DNA of 64,000 nucleotides from Candidatus Microthrix parvicella Bio17-1 (GTDB lineage Bacteria; Actinomycetota; Acidimicrobiia; Acidimicrobiales; Microtrichaceae): NCBI RefSeq assembly GCF_000299415.1, contig NZ_AMPG01000001.1, positions 868,001 to 932,000 of the forward strand, read 5' to 3'. Shown piece by piece: positions 1 to 8,028 of this stretch (position 1 is its first letter; each line of letters starts with the position of its first letter). The notes under the pieces were generated by a model. It saw only the letters and a program-made list of their open reading frames with translations, ran no database searches and was not told where the DNA came from. The position numbers and the translations under genes were made by a program.

Positions 1-626
1 AACGATGCGATCACCACCTTTTTGATCAGGCCTCGACCAATCAGACGCACCGCGCGGGCCACATCCACCCCGTCGGGGTTGCGACGGCTGTGCAGTTCGG
101 GCATGAACTCGCTGGTGCGCACGATGGGCCCGGCCACCAATTGCGGGAAGAACGCCAGAAAGAGGCTGACGTCCAGCAGGGAGTACGTCCGCTCATCACC
201 CCGGTACACGTCGATGAGGTAGCTGAGACCCTGAAAGGTGAAAAAGCTGATGGCAATCGGTAACGCCACGGTTTTCACCAGGCCGTGCGGCTCCAGCCCG
301 AACGGAGACAGCAATCTCACCAGCGACTCGGTAAAGAACTCGTAGTACTTGAAGTAGCCCAGCGTGCCCAGGTTGGCGAGCAGGCCGACAACCAGCCAGG
401 CACGACGCGCTGCGCCTGCACGGGGTTCCATTGCCTTGGTCACCAGATGGTTGACCACGCTCGCCCCGATGATGAGCGCCAAAAACCGCCAGTTCCAGGC
501 CCCGTAAAACACGTAGCTGGCTGCAAGCATGAAGAGTTTCCATGCCTGAGGCCGTTCGTTGAGCCTCCAGGAGACCCCAAGCACCACCACAAAGAAGAGG
601 GCGAAACTCATGGTGGGGAAGAGCAT
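1..626 (-). CDS. MBOAT-family O-acetyltransferase (AlgI-like), 5' part only
   Basis: The frame opens with ATG at 626 and runs off the left edge, giving about 208 N-terminal residues. The protein starts with MLFPTMSFALFF, continues through several hydrophobic segments, and contains the blocks YFKYYEFF, ISFFTFQGLSYLIDVYRG and FFPQLVAGPIVR, which are typical of AlgI/PatA-type membrane-bound O-acyltransferases. These enzymes move acetyl groups across the membrane onto exopolysaccharide or peptidoglycan, usually with an AlgX/AlgJ-like partner. The catalytic His region lies beyond the window, so activity and substrate cannot be judged. The family is clear from the conserved N-terminal blocks; the polymer that is acetylated is unknown. 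Confidence 0.88.
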   Translation of the reverse strand, partial: MLFPTMSFALFFVVVLGVSWRLNERPQAWKLFMLAASYVFYGAWNWRFLALIIGASVVNHLVTKAMEPRAGAARRAWLVVGLLANLGTLGYFKYYEFFTESLVRLLSPFGLEPHGLVKTVALPIAISFFTFQGLSYLIDVYRGDERTYSLLDVSLFLAFFPQLVAGPIVRTSEFMPELHSRRNPDGVDVARAVRLIGRGLIKKVVIAS

Positions 627-928
627 GGTGGCGCGCCTCTTTCAGGTGCGGCTCCGCCCGCGTGCCCAACGCCCGGTCAGTCAACCACACGCCGGCCGCC
701 GATTCGTGGATGTTCAGCGCCTTCGGGTGGGCGCCAGGCGGCAATAGCCAGTCGGTTTGATGTGCCGCTCCAGGCGGCCCCGTGATGCAGCCCCTGAGAT
801 CAAACCCCACAAGGTGCCGGGTGATTCACCCTATGGACCCAGAGCGTTCATAGGGTAGCCAACACGGTTCGAGCGATACGGATGACGTTCAAAGTGCAAA
901 GTTCATTTCTGAGGCCTATGGTGGCTTC
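627..928. other. intergenic region between divergent genes
   Basis: About 300 bp separate the minus-strand acyltransferase from the plus-strand gene at 929. I see no convincing coding frame here; the long frames crossing it are shadows. It must hold the promoters of both divergent genes. The only clear structure is the inverted repeat at 828-856. Confidence 0.6.
828..856. promoter_or_regulatory. 8-bp inverted repeat, possible operator
   Basis: Perfect arms ACCCTATG (828-835) and CATAGGGT (849-856) are separated by 13 bases. No T-tract follows, so a terminator is unlikely. It lies 73 bp before the start of the gene at 929, a sensible place for an operator. No known regulator motif is recognised. 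Confidence 0.35.
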
Positions 929-1498
929 ATGGCATCAAGCACACGAACCCAAGACACAACCAATCCGGAAGCCGCAGTCCGCCGGTACCTCAACTACCTC
1001 AGTGATCCAACTTCTGTGATCGACCACGATCGAGTTGAGGAGGTACAGGCAGAACTGAGTGCTACTGACGACCAGATCGAGCGTCTGCGTTTGGAGTCAG
1101 AGCTCGATCGTGTGCGCAGCACCGATGGCGAATCCGTGGTCCGAGAGTTCATTTCCGTGGCCAAGCAGTTTGCCGAAGAAGAGGACATCACCGCTGACGC
1201 ATTTCGTCGTCAAGGTGTGCCCACCGAGGTGCTTGCCCAGGCCGGGTTTGGCACGAAGGGTGGAAAGGCCACTTCGGCTCGCTCGCAGCGGGTCAACGCC
1301 GCCACCGTCGCCGCCCACGTTCAAGGTCGCAGCGGCACGTGGACCTACAACGACATCGAATCCGGCACCGGTGCCAGCATCGGCACCGTGCGCAAGGTGG
1401 TTGACGATCTGGTGGCCGCCAAGAAGGTGAAGTCGCTGGGGCCCGACCCCGACCACGCCAGCAGGGGCCGCGCACCCAACCTGTTCACCGCCGCCTGA
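929..1498 (+). CDS. hypothetical protein with helical N terminus and winged-helix-like C terminus
   Basis: A 189-residue soluble protein of unrecognised family. Residues about 30-85 are rich in Glu, Arg, Leu and Asp and look like a helical hairpin or coiled coil. The C-terminal third (about 120-180) has a pattern of short helices ending in a basic strand, including TYNDIESGTGASIGTVRKVV, which reads like a helix-turn-helix or winged helix. A transcription-associated role is therefore possible but not shown. The ATG at 929 is used because no earlier in-frame start fits. A strong terminator follows 35 bp after the stop, so this is probably a single-gene unit. Confidence 0.75.
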   Translation: MASSTRTQDTTNPEAAVRRYLNYLSDPTSVIDHDRVEEVQAELSATDDQIERLRLESELDRVRSTDGESVVREFISVAKQFAEEEDITADAFRRQGVPTEVLAQAGFGTKGGKATSARSQRVNAATVAAHVQGRSGTWTYNDIESGTGASIGTVRKVVDDLVAAKKVKSLGPDPDHASRGRAPNLFTAA

Positions 1499-1532
1499 CA
1501 CACCCGAAAGGGCAACTCAGCCCGTGCATGGA

Positions 1533-1570
1533 GAAGCCCCCGAACCACTGGTTCGGGGGCTTCTGCGTTT
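1533..1570 (+). terminator. strong intrinsic terminator
   Basis: A perfect 14-bp stem (1533-1546 with 1550-1563) closes a 3-base loop, and is followed by TGCGTTT. It ends the transcript of the gene at 929-1498. It also insulates the tRNA gene read from the other strand. Confidence 0.85.
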
Positions 1571-1588
1571 ACGTCTGCATCACATGGG

Positions 1589-1662
1589 TGGAGGTGATGG
1601 GAATCGAACCCACGACCTCATCGTTGCGAACGATGCGCTCTAGCCAACTGAGCTACACCCCC
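1589..1662 (-). tRNA. tRNA-Ala (anticodon CGC)
   Basis: The reverse strand folds as a complete cloverleaf of 74 nt. The acceptor stem GGGGGTG pairs with CACCTCC and carries the G3-U70 wobble pair that identifies alanine tRNA. The anticodon stem CATCG/CGATG holds the loop TTCGCAA with anticodon CGC, reading GCG codons. The T-loop GGTTCGAATCC is canonical. The 3' CCA is not encoded, as is common in Actinomycetota. Confidence 0.95.
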
Positions 1663-1703
1663 ATGTTGGGATCACGACACACTACCGGCTCAACCGGAGT
1701 GCG

Positions 1704-2435
1704 TTACCAGCCCACTGAACGACGGAGGGGCTGCTGGGCCCACTCGTCGTAGTACTCGCTCTGGGAGTCGTCGACCTCGTACCCGGCGTAGGCGGCATCT
1801 TGGCCGTCCACGTCGGAGTAGTAGGTCTCGGCGTCGACGTAGGAGTCGTCGTAGTACGCCGCAGGTTCGGCTGCGGGTTGCGCCGCGTAGCCTGCAACGG
1901 CGTTGCCGGGCCTGACATCATCGAGGTAGTAGACCTCGCCGACAGCACCGGCCGGCTGCGGCGACGGGGCCTGGTGCTGCAGGTAGGAGGGGCGGGGCCG
2001 TGCGGCACCACGCCGGGCAGCACGCTCGGAGCGGTGGGCCTTTGAGGCACGTGCGTTCTGGGCGCGGGTGGCCAGCATGTAGACGTAGCCGGCCAGCAGC
2101 ACGTCGACGCCGAGGTGTACGGCCCACACCGAACCACCCTTGAGCACCCCGCCGATCAGAGTGACGGCGCAGAGCACCATCAAGGCGAATAACACCATGG
2201 CCCGGCGCTGCTGTGCCTGCGTTCTGCTCATGGCGGCGTTCGACACTGCCGTCGGAGCACCAAGAGCGCTCACCGCGCCCGAGCCGCTGCGCCGTGCAAC
2301 GGGTTGTGTGACGTTTCGAAGGCCTGTGGGACGGCGCGACGTGGTTTGGCGATACATCCGCACCAAATCGGGTGTGAGCACAAGTGCCCACACCACAGCC
2401 AATCCCAACAACACCAGCACCGTAGGGTTCCTCAC
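1704..2435 (-). CDS. actinobacterial membrane protein resembling GlpR/SepX (cell division)
   Basis: About 243 residues if read from GTG 2435. The first 25 residues are a transmembrane segment ending in a W-x6-P-x3-R pattern. A basic linker follows, then two close transmembrane segments near residues 78-115, then a cytoplasmic tail rich in Tyr, Asp, Ala and Gln. Streptomyces SepX and corynebacterial GlpR have a similar layout as I know it, and are encoded next to galU and a MoeA-like gene (glp), as here. GlpR is reported to be the membrane receptor of Glp, which binds FtsZ. The assignment rests on architecture and neighbourhood, not on motif identity. The frame stays open to GTG 2534, but that adds 33 non-hydrophobic residues; GTG 2435 has AGGA just upstream and fits the family better. 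Confidence 0.7.
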   Translation of the reverse strand: MRNPTVLVLLGLAVVWALVLTPDLVRMYRQTTSRRPTGLRNVTQPVARRSGSGAVSALGAPTAVSNAAMSRTQAQQRRAMVLFALMVLCAVTLIGGVLKGGSVWAVHLGVDVLLAGYVYMLATRAQNARASKAHRSERAARRGAARPRPSYLQHQAPSPQPAGAVGEVYYLDDVRPGNAVAGYAAQPAAEPAAYYDDSYVDAETYYSDVDGQDAAYAGYEVDDSQSEYYDEWAQQPLRRSVGW

Positions 2436-2843
2436 GTGGTCCTGTACTCCCTGGACTCTGCCCACGGTACGAACCGAGGGACGCTGGATGGTGGATACCG
2501 GCGCCAATCGGGGGGCGTCGGGGGGTGAAACCACTCAGCTCGACAGCTGAATGTTCTCGTTACAACGACGAACTGTAACACGTACGCCATACGATTGCTA
2601 CGAACGAACGACACCAACTCGCCAACGAGCCAGTCGCAGAATCCGCCCATCGCCGGCCGCCCACTTACCGTTGCCCACAAGGGATTCAGCGGCTATACCT
2701 CATTCAAAATAGGCTACAAGCCCGGGATTTCAAGGCACTGCAAGGCTTCGAGCCGGTTTCTCGAGCACGAGGATTGATGGCCGTCCGGCGGGGCGCCTTG
2801 CCCAATCATGACATTCGCGTGACAAACTTCACGTCTGAATTTC
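2436..2843. other. intergenic region upstream of the GlpR/SepX-like gene
   Basis: About 400 bp without a supported gene. It is less GC-rich than its surroundings between about 2550 and 2730 and probably holds the promoter of the membrane-protein gene. It contains two inverted repeats: TCAGCT-CGAC-AGCTGA at 2535-2550 and the GTTACA/TGTAAC pair at 2559-2579. No clear terminator for the moaC transcript was found. Confidence 0.5.
2559..2579. promoter_or_regulatory. GTTACA-N9-TGTAAC inverted repeat, possible operator
   Basis: Perfect 6-bp arms GTTACA (2559-2564) and TGTAAC (2574-2579) sit upstream of the GlpR/SepX-like gene. A related element, GTTAC-N6-GTAAC, is found at 9493-9508 upstream of the peptidoglycan peptidase gene. 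The shared core suggests one regulator acting on envelope and division genes, but this is inference from two sites. Confidence 0.4.
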
Positions 2844-3383
2844 TCAGCGGTTGAAGGGTCTCAAGGACTCGGAATCGTCGTCACGGTCATTGCCACTCTC
2901 AGCCACTGCCTCACGACGGTACGTGCCCGACCGGCCGCCGGTCTTCTCCCACAGGGTGATCTCCCCCAACATCATCGAGCGATCGACCGACTTGCACATG
3001 TCGTAAATGGTGAGACATGACACCGAGACGGCGGTCAGCGCCTCCATCTCCACACCGGTGCGATCCACCGTTTCCACCTGAGCCTCCACCTCCACCCACT
3101 CATCATCGATGCGAAAGTTGATGAAGATGCCGCCGATGCCCACCGGGTGACACAGCGGGATGAGATCGCTGGTGCGCTTGGCCGCCTGGATACCCGCAAC
3201 CCGGGCAACTGCCAGGACATCGCCCTTCGAGACCTCGCCCCTGGCGATCAACGCCGTGGTCTCCGCCGTCATCAAGACCCGTCCCCTCGCCAGCGCACGG
3301 CGGGCCGTGACCTCCTTCTGAGTGACATCCACCATGCGGGCACGCCCCAGCGGATCGAGGTGAGTGAGGGGTTGGTTGGCCAT
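2844..3383 (-). CDS. moaC: cyclic pyranopterin monophosphate synthase MoaC
   Basis: MoaC turns the MoaA product into cyclic pyranopterin monophosphate in molybdenum cofactor synthesis. The protein (about 179 residues from ATG 3383, close to the usual 160) has the family blocks LTHLDPLGRARMVDVT, RTSDLIPLCHPV with the conserved His, and GVEMEALTAVSV followed by LTIYDMCK. The frame extends upstream to 3473, but that part overlaps moaA and lacks family similarity, so the ATG at 3383 is chosen, 17 bp after the moaA stop. About 20 residues after the last conserved block form a charged Asp/Glu/Arg tail. Confidence 0.93.
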   Translation of the reverse strand: MANQPLTHLDPLGRARMVDVTQKEVTARRALARGRVLMTAETTALIARGEVSKGDVLAVARVAGIQAAKRTSDLIPLCHPVGIGGIFINFRIDDEWVEVEAQVETVDRTGVEMEALTAVSVSCLTIYDMCKSVDRSMMLGEITLWEKTGGRSGTYRREAVAESGNDRDDDSESLRPFNR

Positions 3384-3400
3384 GAGCGGCGAGGTTATCC

Positions 3401-4396
3401 CTACCCGCCGAGTTGGCTCATCGAACGGGAAGGACGGATGAAGTTCACCTGGTCGATGCGGTGACCGGCCCACTTGCCGTGCACACAGCCCTCGATCGCG
3501 GCTGCCAACGCTTCATCGTCGGCACCCGCGCGGATCAGGCCCCGGAGGTCGGTCTCGGTCATGGCGAACAGACAACTGCGAAGTTTGCCGTCGGCGGTTA
3601 AACGAACCCGATCACAGCTGCCGCAGAACGGCTCGGTGACCGATGCGATCACACCGACGTGGCTGCTGCCCGGCGCACCTCCGCCGTCGACGTAGGCGAA
3701 TCGGTCGGCCGGTGCGTGCCCGCGACGCTCGGCGACCAGCGGAAACCTCTCGCTGATGCGCTCGACAATGTCCGCCTGGGTCAGCACCGAGGAGCGCTTC
3801 CAAGCCTGGTCGGCATCGAGGGGCATGAACTCGATGAAACGCACCTCGACGCCTTCGGCCCGACCGAAGGCGGCAAAGTCGATCAATTCGTCCTCGTTGA
3901 CCCCTGCCATGGCAACCACGTTGACCTTCACGGGATCGAGCCCGGCCGCCTTGGCCGCACGAACCCCGTCGATGACCGCCGCAAGCGAGTCGCGGCGAGT
4001 CATCTCAACGAACCTGGCGGGGTGCAAGGTGTCGAGCGAAACGTTGATGCGGTCAAGCCCGGCATCGGCGAGCGCCGGGGCCACCAGTGCCAGCGTGGCG
4101 CCATTGGTGGTGAGCGCCAGGTCAACGTCCAGGCGGGCCAATTTGGCGACCAGTTGGGGCAGGTGCGCCCGAACGGTGGGCTCGCCGCCCGTGAGCCGGA
4201 TGGAATCGAAGCCGTAGCGATCCACCAACAAGGAGGCGATCCGCTCGATCTCTTCAAAACTCAGCACCTCGTCCCGAGGCAGCCAGTCCATGCCCTCCGC
4301 CGGCATGCAGTAGGTACAGCGAAAATTGCAACGATCGGTCACCGAGATACGCAGGTCTCGATGGACTCTGCCAAAGGTGTCGGTGAGCTCTTGCAT
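3401..4396 (-). CDS. moaA: GTP 3',8-cyclase MoaA (radical SAM)
   Basis: MoaA makes the first molybdenum cofactor intermediate from GTP, using two Fe-S clusters. The radical SAM motif is CNFRCTYC near residue 22. The C-terminal cluster ligands are present in FCGSCDRVRLTADGKLRSC. The open frame reaches 4603, but that extension is a shadow of moeA; ATG 4396 gives 331 residues, normal for the family, and starts 10 bp after the moeA stop. The protein ends in a Ser-Gln-Leu-Gly-Gly tail; an exposed terminal Gly-Gly is functionally important in the MoaA family. Confidence 0.95.
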   Translation of the reverse strand: MQELTDTFGRVHRDLRISVTDRCNFRCTYCMPAEGMDWLPRDEVLSFEEIERIASLLVDRYGFDSIRLTGGEPTVRAHLPQLVAKLARLDVDLALTTNGATLALVAPALADAGLDRINVSLDTLHPARFVEMTRRDSLAAVIDGVRAAKAAGLDPVKVNVVAMAGVNEDELIDFAAFGRAEGVEVRFIEFMPLDADQAWKRSSVLTQADIVERISERFPLVAERRGHAPADRFAYVDGGGAPGSSHVGVIASVTEPFCGSCDRVRLTADGKLRSCLFAMTETDLRGLIRAGADDEALAAAIEGCVHGKWAGHRIDQVNFIRPSRSMSQLGG

Positions 4397-4406
4397 CCGA
4401 CTCAGA

Positions 4407-5618
4407 CTAGGGCAGCAACAACACCGTCGCCGTGGCGCCCGCCGGGACCTCCACCCCGCCAGGCTGCACCGCCAGACCATTGGCCAGCGCCATCGTGGAC
4501 AGTTGGTGGCTGCCCTGAGCGCCTGCGGATCGAACCGTCCACTCACCGTTCGCATCGCACGACGTTTGAACCCGGGTGAAATGGGTCTTCTCGTCACCAC
4601 CACCGGCAGCGTGACCTGGCAGACCGCCGGAGACCAGCGCCCGAACCCGAACGATGGGGTCGTCGCGACGTCCGGCCAACCGGGCGATCAGCGGGGCACC
4701 AAACAACAGCAGCGACACGTGCGACGACACCGGGTTACCGGGAAGGCCCACCACCGGGGTAGATCCGACCACTCCGGCGGCAAGCGGCTTGGCGGGCTTG
4801 ATGGCCACCTGCATCCACCGCATCTCGCCCAGGCGGGCAAGGATCACCTTCACCAGGTCGGCGTCGCCCATCGAGACACCACCCGAGCTGAGCACCAGGT
4901 CGCAGCTCTCGGCTCCGCGCAACAGCACCTCGGAGATGCGCGCCTCGTCGTCGGGAACCCAGCCCAGATCCACCGGTTCGGCGCCCAACCGGGCAACGGC
5001 GGCCAGCAGCCCCGGACGATTGGAGTCGCGAAGCTCCCCGCTGCGAAGCGGCCGATCGCCGCTCACCAGTTCGTCACCGGTGGACACCACACCAACTCGG
5101 GGTCGGCGCGTCACGGTCACCCGGGCGGCGCCGACCGACGTGGCCACCCCGACGCCGGCCGGCGTCAGCAGGGTGCCGATCGGCAGCACACGTTGACCGG
5201 CGACCGCATCCTCGCCGGCTCGTCGAATGAACTGTGCAGCGGGTACCGGGAGGTGCAGCGTGACCGAGTCGCCGTCCACATCGGCGCGCTCGACCATCTC
5301 GACCGCGTCGACTCCGGCTGGGATCGTGGCGCCGGTCATGATCCGCACCGCCTCCCCGGGCCCAACGCGAAGGGCCTCGTCGGCGACACCCGCCATCTGC
5401 GCACCGACCACACGCAACGTGGTGCCGGGTTCGGTCGCATCGGCAGCACGCAGGCCCCAGCCGTCCATCGCCGAATTGTCGTCGCCCGGTACCGCGTCCG
5501 CCGCCACGACATCGGCGGCCAACACCAGCCCCGCCGCCTCACCCACCGGCATCTCGACGGATTCCAGGGGCGTGCCCAGCCCCAGGACGTAGGAGCGGGC
5601 CTCCTCCAGTGGAATCAC
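4407..5618 (-). CDS. moeA: MoeA-family molybdotransferase / gephyrin-like protein Glp
   Basis: A 403-residue protein with the whole MoeA/gephyrin-E fold: DDNSAMDGWGL near residue 46, VSTGDELV near 196, SSGGVSMGDADLVK near 245 and PVVGLPGNPVSS near 290. MoeA inserts molybdate into adenylylated molybdopterin. In Corynebacteriales a paralogue, Glp, binds FtsZ and works with the membrane receptor GlpR, and glp lies beside galU. This gene overlaps galU by four bases (ATGA) and is followed by moaA and moaC, so a true cofactor role is equally plausible. The Tyr usual in the AMDGY motif is Trp here. Family certain; enzyme versus division role undecided. Confidence 0.9.
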   Translation of the reverse strand: MIPLEEARSYVLGLGTPLESVEMPVGEAAGLVLAADVVAADAVPGDDNSAMDGWGLRAADATEPGTTLRVVGAQMAGVADEALRVGPGEAVRIMTGATIPAGVDAVEMVERADVDGDSVTLHLPVPAAQFIRRAGEDAVAGQRVLPIGTLLTPAGVGVATSVGAARVTVTRRPRVGVVSTGDELVSGDRPLRSGELRDSNRPGLLAAVARLGAEPVDLGWVPDDEARISEVLLRGAESCDLVLSSGGVSMGDADLVKVILARLGEMRWMQVAIKPAKPLAAGVVGSTPVVGLPGNPVSSHVSLLLFGAPLIARLAGRRDDPIVRVRALVSGGLPGHAAGGGDEKTHFTRVQTSCDANGEWTVRSAGAQGSHQLSTMALANGLAVQPGGVEVPAGATATVLLLP

Positions 5619-6511
5619 ACCAGACCCCGGTCGACCACCAGCTTGGCCAAGAACTTCGAGAACTCCGGCGCCAGGTCCTCCCGCTCGAGGGTCAGCTCCA
5701 CGGTGGCACGCAGGAAGTCGAGCTTTTGCCCGATGTCGTAGCGACCCGAATCGAACACCAGGCCGTGCATCGGCTCCACCTTGAGCAGTTGATCCATGGC
5801 ATCGGTCAGTTGGATCTCGCCACCCACACCCGGCTCGGCGTTCTCCAGAAACTCGAAGATTCGGGGGGTAAACAGATATCTGCCCACCACCGCCAGGTCG
5901 GACGGGGCGTCCTCTGGAGCCGGCTTCTCGACCACCCCTCGGAACTCCACCACGTTGCCGTCGCGGGCGCCGGGCTCGGCGCAGCCATACAACGAGATGT
6001 CGCTGTGGGGCACCTCCTTGAGGGCGATGACCGACCCGCCGGTTTCGGAGTGGAGATCCATCATCTCGGAGATCAACGGCGGCCTGTGGGTCATGATGTC
6101 GTCGCCGAGCATGACCACGAACGGATTGTCCCCAATGTGCTTGCGGGCCACCGAGACCGCATGCCCCAGACCCAGCGGTTCGCCCTGACGCACGAAGTGA
6201 ATGTCGGCCAGGTCGGCGAGGTTGACCACCTCACCCAGCTCGTCCATCTTGCCCTTGGCCTCCAGCAGGTACTCCAGCTCGAAGTTGCGATCGAAGTGGT
6301 CCTCCAAGCTGCGTTTGTTACGGCCCGTGATGATGAGGATGTCATCGATTCCGGCGGCGACCGCCTCCTCAACCACATACTGGATGGCCGGTCGATCGAC
6401 CACCGGCAACATCTCCTTGGGCTGCGCCTTGGTGGCCGGCAGGAAGCGGGTACCCAATCCGGCGGCTGGGATCACGGCCTTGGTCACACGCGATGAAACA
6501 GCTGTACTCAT
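5615..6511 (-). CDS. galU: UTP--glucose-1-phosphate uridylyltransferase GalU
   Basis: GalU makes UDP-glucose for glycans, glycolipids and trehalose; the window also carries otsA, which uses a nucleotide-glucose donor. The nucleotide-binding start AVIPAAGLGTRFLPATKA lies near residue 12, followed by KEMLPVVDRPAIQY, GLGHAV, LGDDI and GGEIQLTDA, all typical of GalU. ATG 6511 gives 298 residues; the earlier start at 6568 would add 19 basic residues not seen in the family. It is the first gene of the minus-strand cluster, and its stop overlaps the moeA start. Confidence 0.95.
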   Translation of the reverse strand: MSTAVSSRVTKAVIPAAGLGTRFLPATKAQPKEMLPVVDRPAIQYVVEEAVAAGIDDILIITGRNKRSLEDHFDRNFELEYLLEAKGKMDELGEVVNLADLADIHFVRQGEPLGLGHAVSVARKHIGDNPFVVMLGDDIMTHRPPLISEMMDLHSETGGSVIALKEVPHSDISLYGCAEPGARDGNVVEFRGVVEKPAPEDAPSDLAVVGRYLFTPRIFEFLENAEPGVGGEIQLTDAMDQLLKVEPMHGLVFDSGRYDIGQKLDFLRATVELTLEREDLAPEFSKFLAKLVVDRGLV

Positions 6512-6628
6512 AGCCAACAGCCTACGACCAGAACCCAAGGAAACGACCTTCCGCTTTGGGGATCTCACCAGCGCCCGGTATCGTTGGCACTCGACAGGTG
6601 AGAGTGCCAGCGCCCCCTTGGAGTTGTG

Positions 6629-7015
6629 ATGCCGATCTACGAATACCGATGCAGGGACTGCGGAGAGTCGTTGGAGGTGCGCCAGGCGTTCACCGACGAC
6701 GCGCTCACCGAGTGCCCCAACTGCTCGGGCAGCCTGCGCAAGCTGTTCTCCACCCCCGGCATCTCCTTCAAAGGCTCGGGCTTCTACAAGACCGACAGCC
6801 GCAGCGGCGGTTCTGGTTCGTCCTCAAGCGCCCCATCGACCGCCAAGACCGGCGCCGATGGCGCGTCCTCCTCCGACTCCAAACCCTCCTCCGGCTCCGA
6901 CAAGCCGAGCAGCTCGGAATCCTCCTCGACCTCGTCCGAATCCAAGAAGTCAGACTCAAAGCCCACCGGGTCCGCGGCGAAATCCACCGCCGGTGCATCG
7001 TCGCCCGCCGACTGA
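6629..7015 (+). CDS. FmdB-family zinc-ribbon protein
   Basis: A 128-residue protein. The first 55 residues match the FmdB/CxxC_CxxC_SSSS family: MPIYEYRC..C, then CPNC, then the ISFKGSGFY segment. Four Cys in two pairs should bind zinc. The remaining 70 residues are almost only Ser, Lys, Asp, Ala and Gly, a disordered tail typical of the family. The biochemical role of these small proteins is not settled. Two starts are adjacent, GTG 6626 and ATG 6629; the ATG is preferred because the family begins MPIY. It is followed 30 bp later by map. Confidence 0.88.
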   Translation: MPIYEYRCRDCGESLEVRQAFTDDALTECPNCSGSLRKLFSTPGISFKGSGFYKTDSRSGGSGSSSSAPSTAKTGADGASSSDSKPSSGSDKPSSSESSSTSSESKKSDSKPTGSAAKSTAGASSPAD

Positions 7016-7045
7016 ACAACGCGGCAGGCGTGACAGACTGCCGCT

Positions 7046-8008
7046 ATGGCAAAACGCAAGCGGCGTCGCACCCGGCGCGTCTCCAGTCCCCCGCCCTCAC
7101 CGCCCGTTGAGGCTGGCCTGATCAGCCCGCGCCGTCCGGTACCCGGCGGCATCGGACGACCTGAGTATGCAACCGACGGCGAGCCGTCGCGACGAGCGGC
7201 TCAAGCGGTGCGCACCCCCGATGAGATCGAACGCATGCGGGTGGCCGGCCGGCTGGCCGCCGAGGTGCTCAACGAGGTGTGCGCCGCAGTTGAGGTTGGC
7301 ATCACCACCGACGAGCTCGACCGCATCGGCCACGAGGCCTCGATCACCCGCAACTGTTACCCCAGCCCGCTCAACTATCGCGGGTTCCCCAAGTCGCTGT
7401 GCACGTCGGTCAATGAAGTGATCTGTCACGGCATTCCCGACAGTCGGCGACTGGCCGACGGCGACATCATCAACGTGGACGTCACCGTGTACCACAACGG
7501 CGTTCACGGCGACACCAGTTGCACCGTGTTGGTGGGCCACGTCGACGAGGAGAGCAGGCGGCTGGTGCAGGTCACCCGCGCCGCCATGCACGCGGGAATC
7601 GATGCTGTGAAACCCGGCGGTCGTGTCCACGACATCGGTCGGGCCATCGAGGCCGAGGTCGACCGCCACGGCGGTCGATTCGGTATCGTGCGCGAGTTCA
7701 TCGGGCATGGCATTGGCGATCAGTTCCACACCAGCCTGCAGATCCCGCACTACTTCGACCCTCGGGCCGGCACGGTGTTCGAGCAGGGCATGACCTTCAC
7801 GATCGAGCCGATGATCACCGTTGGCCCTGCCGACATGTGGATGTGGGACGACGACTGGACTGCGCTCACCGTCACCGGGCAACGCACCGCTCAGTTTGAA
7901 CACACCATGGTGGTCACCGATGCCGGTGTTGACCTGTTGACCCTGCCGAGCGACGGCGAGCCCGCCGAGGAGCGTTTTGCGGTGACCGAGGTCGACGCAA
8001 CCGCCTAA
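7046..8008 (+). CDS. map: type I methionine aminopeptidase with N-terminal extension
   Basis: The enzyme removes N-terminal Met from new proteins. The five metal ligands are seen in order: Asp in INVDVT, Asp in HGDTSC, His in FIGHGIG, Glu in TIEPMI and Glu in QFEHT. At 320 residues it is longer than E. coli Map (264). The first 55 residues are basic, then Pro-rich, and carry PxxP motifs like those of the mycobacterial MetAP1c extension thought to contact the ribosome. The stop faces the minus-strand peptidase gene 20 bp away. Confidence 0.95.
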   Translation: MAKRKRRRTRRVSSPPPSPPVEAGLISPRRPVPGGIGRPEYATDGEPSRRAAQAVRTPDEIERMRVAGRLAAEVLNEVCAAVEVGITTDELDRIGHEASITRNCYPSPLNYRGFPKSLCTSVNEVICHGIPDSRRLADGDIINVDVTVYHNGVHGDTSCTVLVGHVDEESRRLVQVTRAAMHAGIDAVKPGGRVHDIGRAIEAEVDRHGGRFGIVREFIGHGIGDQFHTSLQIPHYFDPRAGTVFEQGMTFTIEPMITVGPADMWMWDDDWTALTVTGQRTAQFEHTMVVTDAGVDLLTLPSDGEPAEERFAVTEVDATA

Positions 8009-8028
8009 GCGGGGTCAAGGCCGCTCGG

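Noticed and set aside
196-810. 204-residue minus-strand frame at the left edge
   Set aside because: It overlaps the MBOAT gene in another phase of the same strand; the MBOAT translation has family motifs and this one does not.
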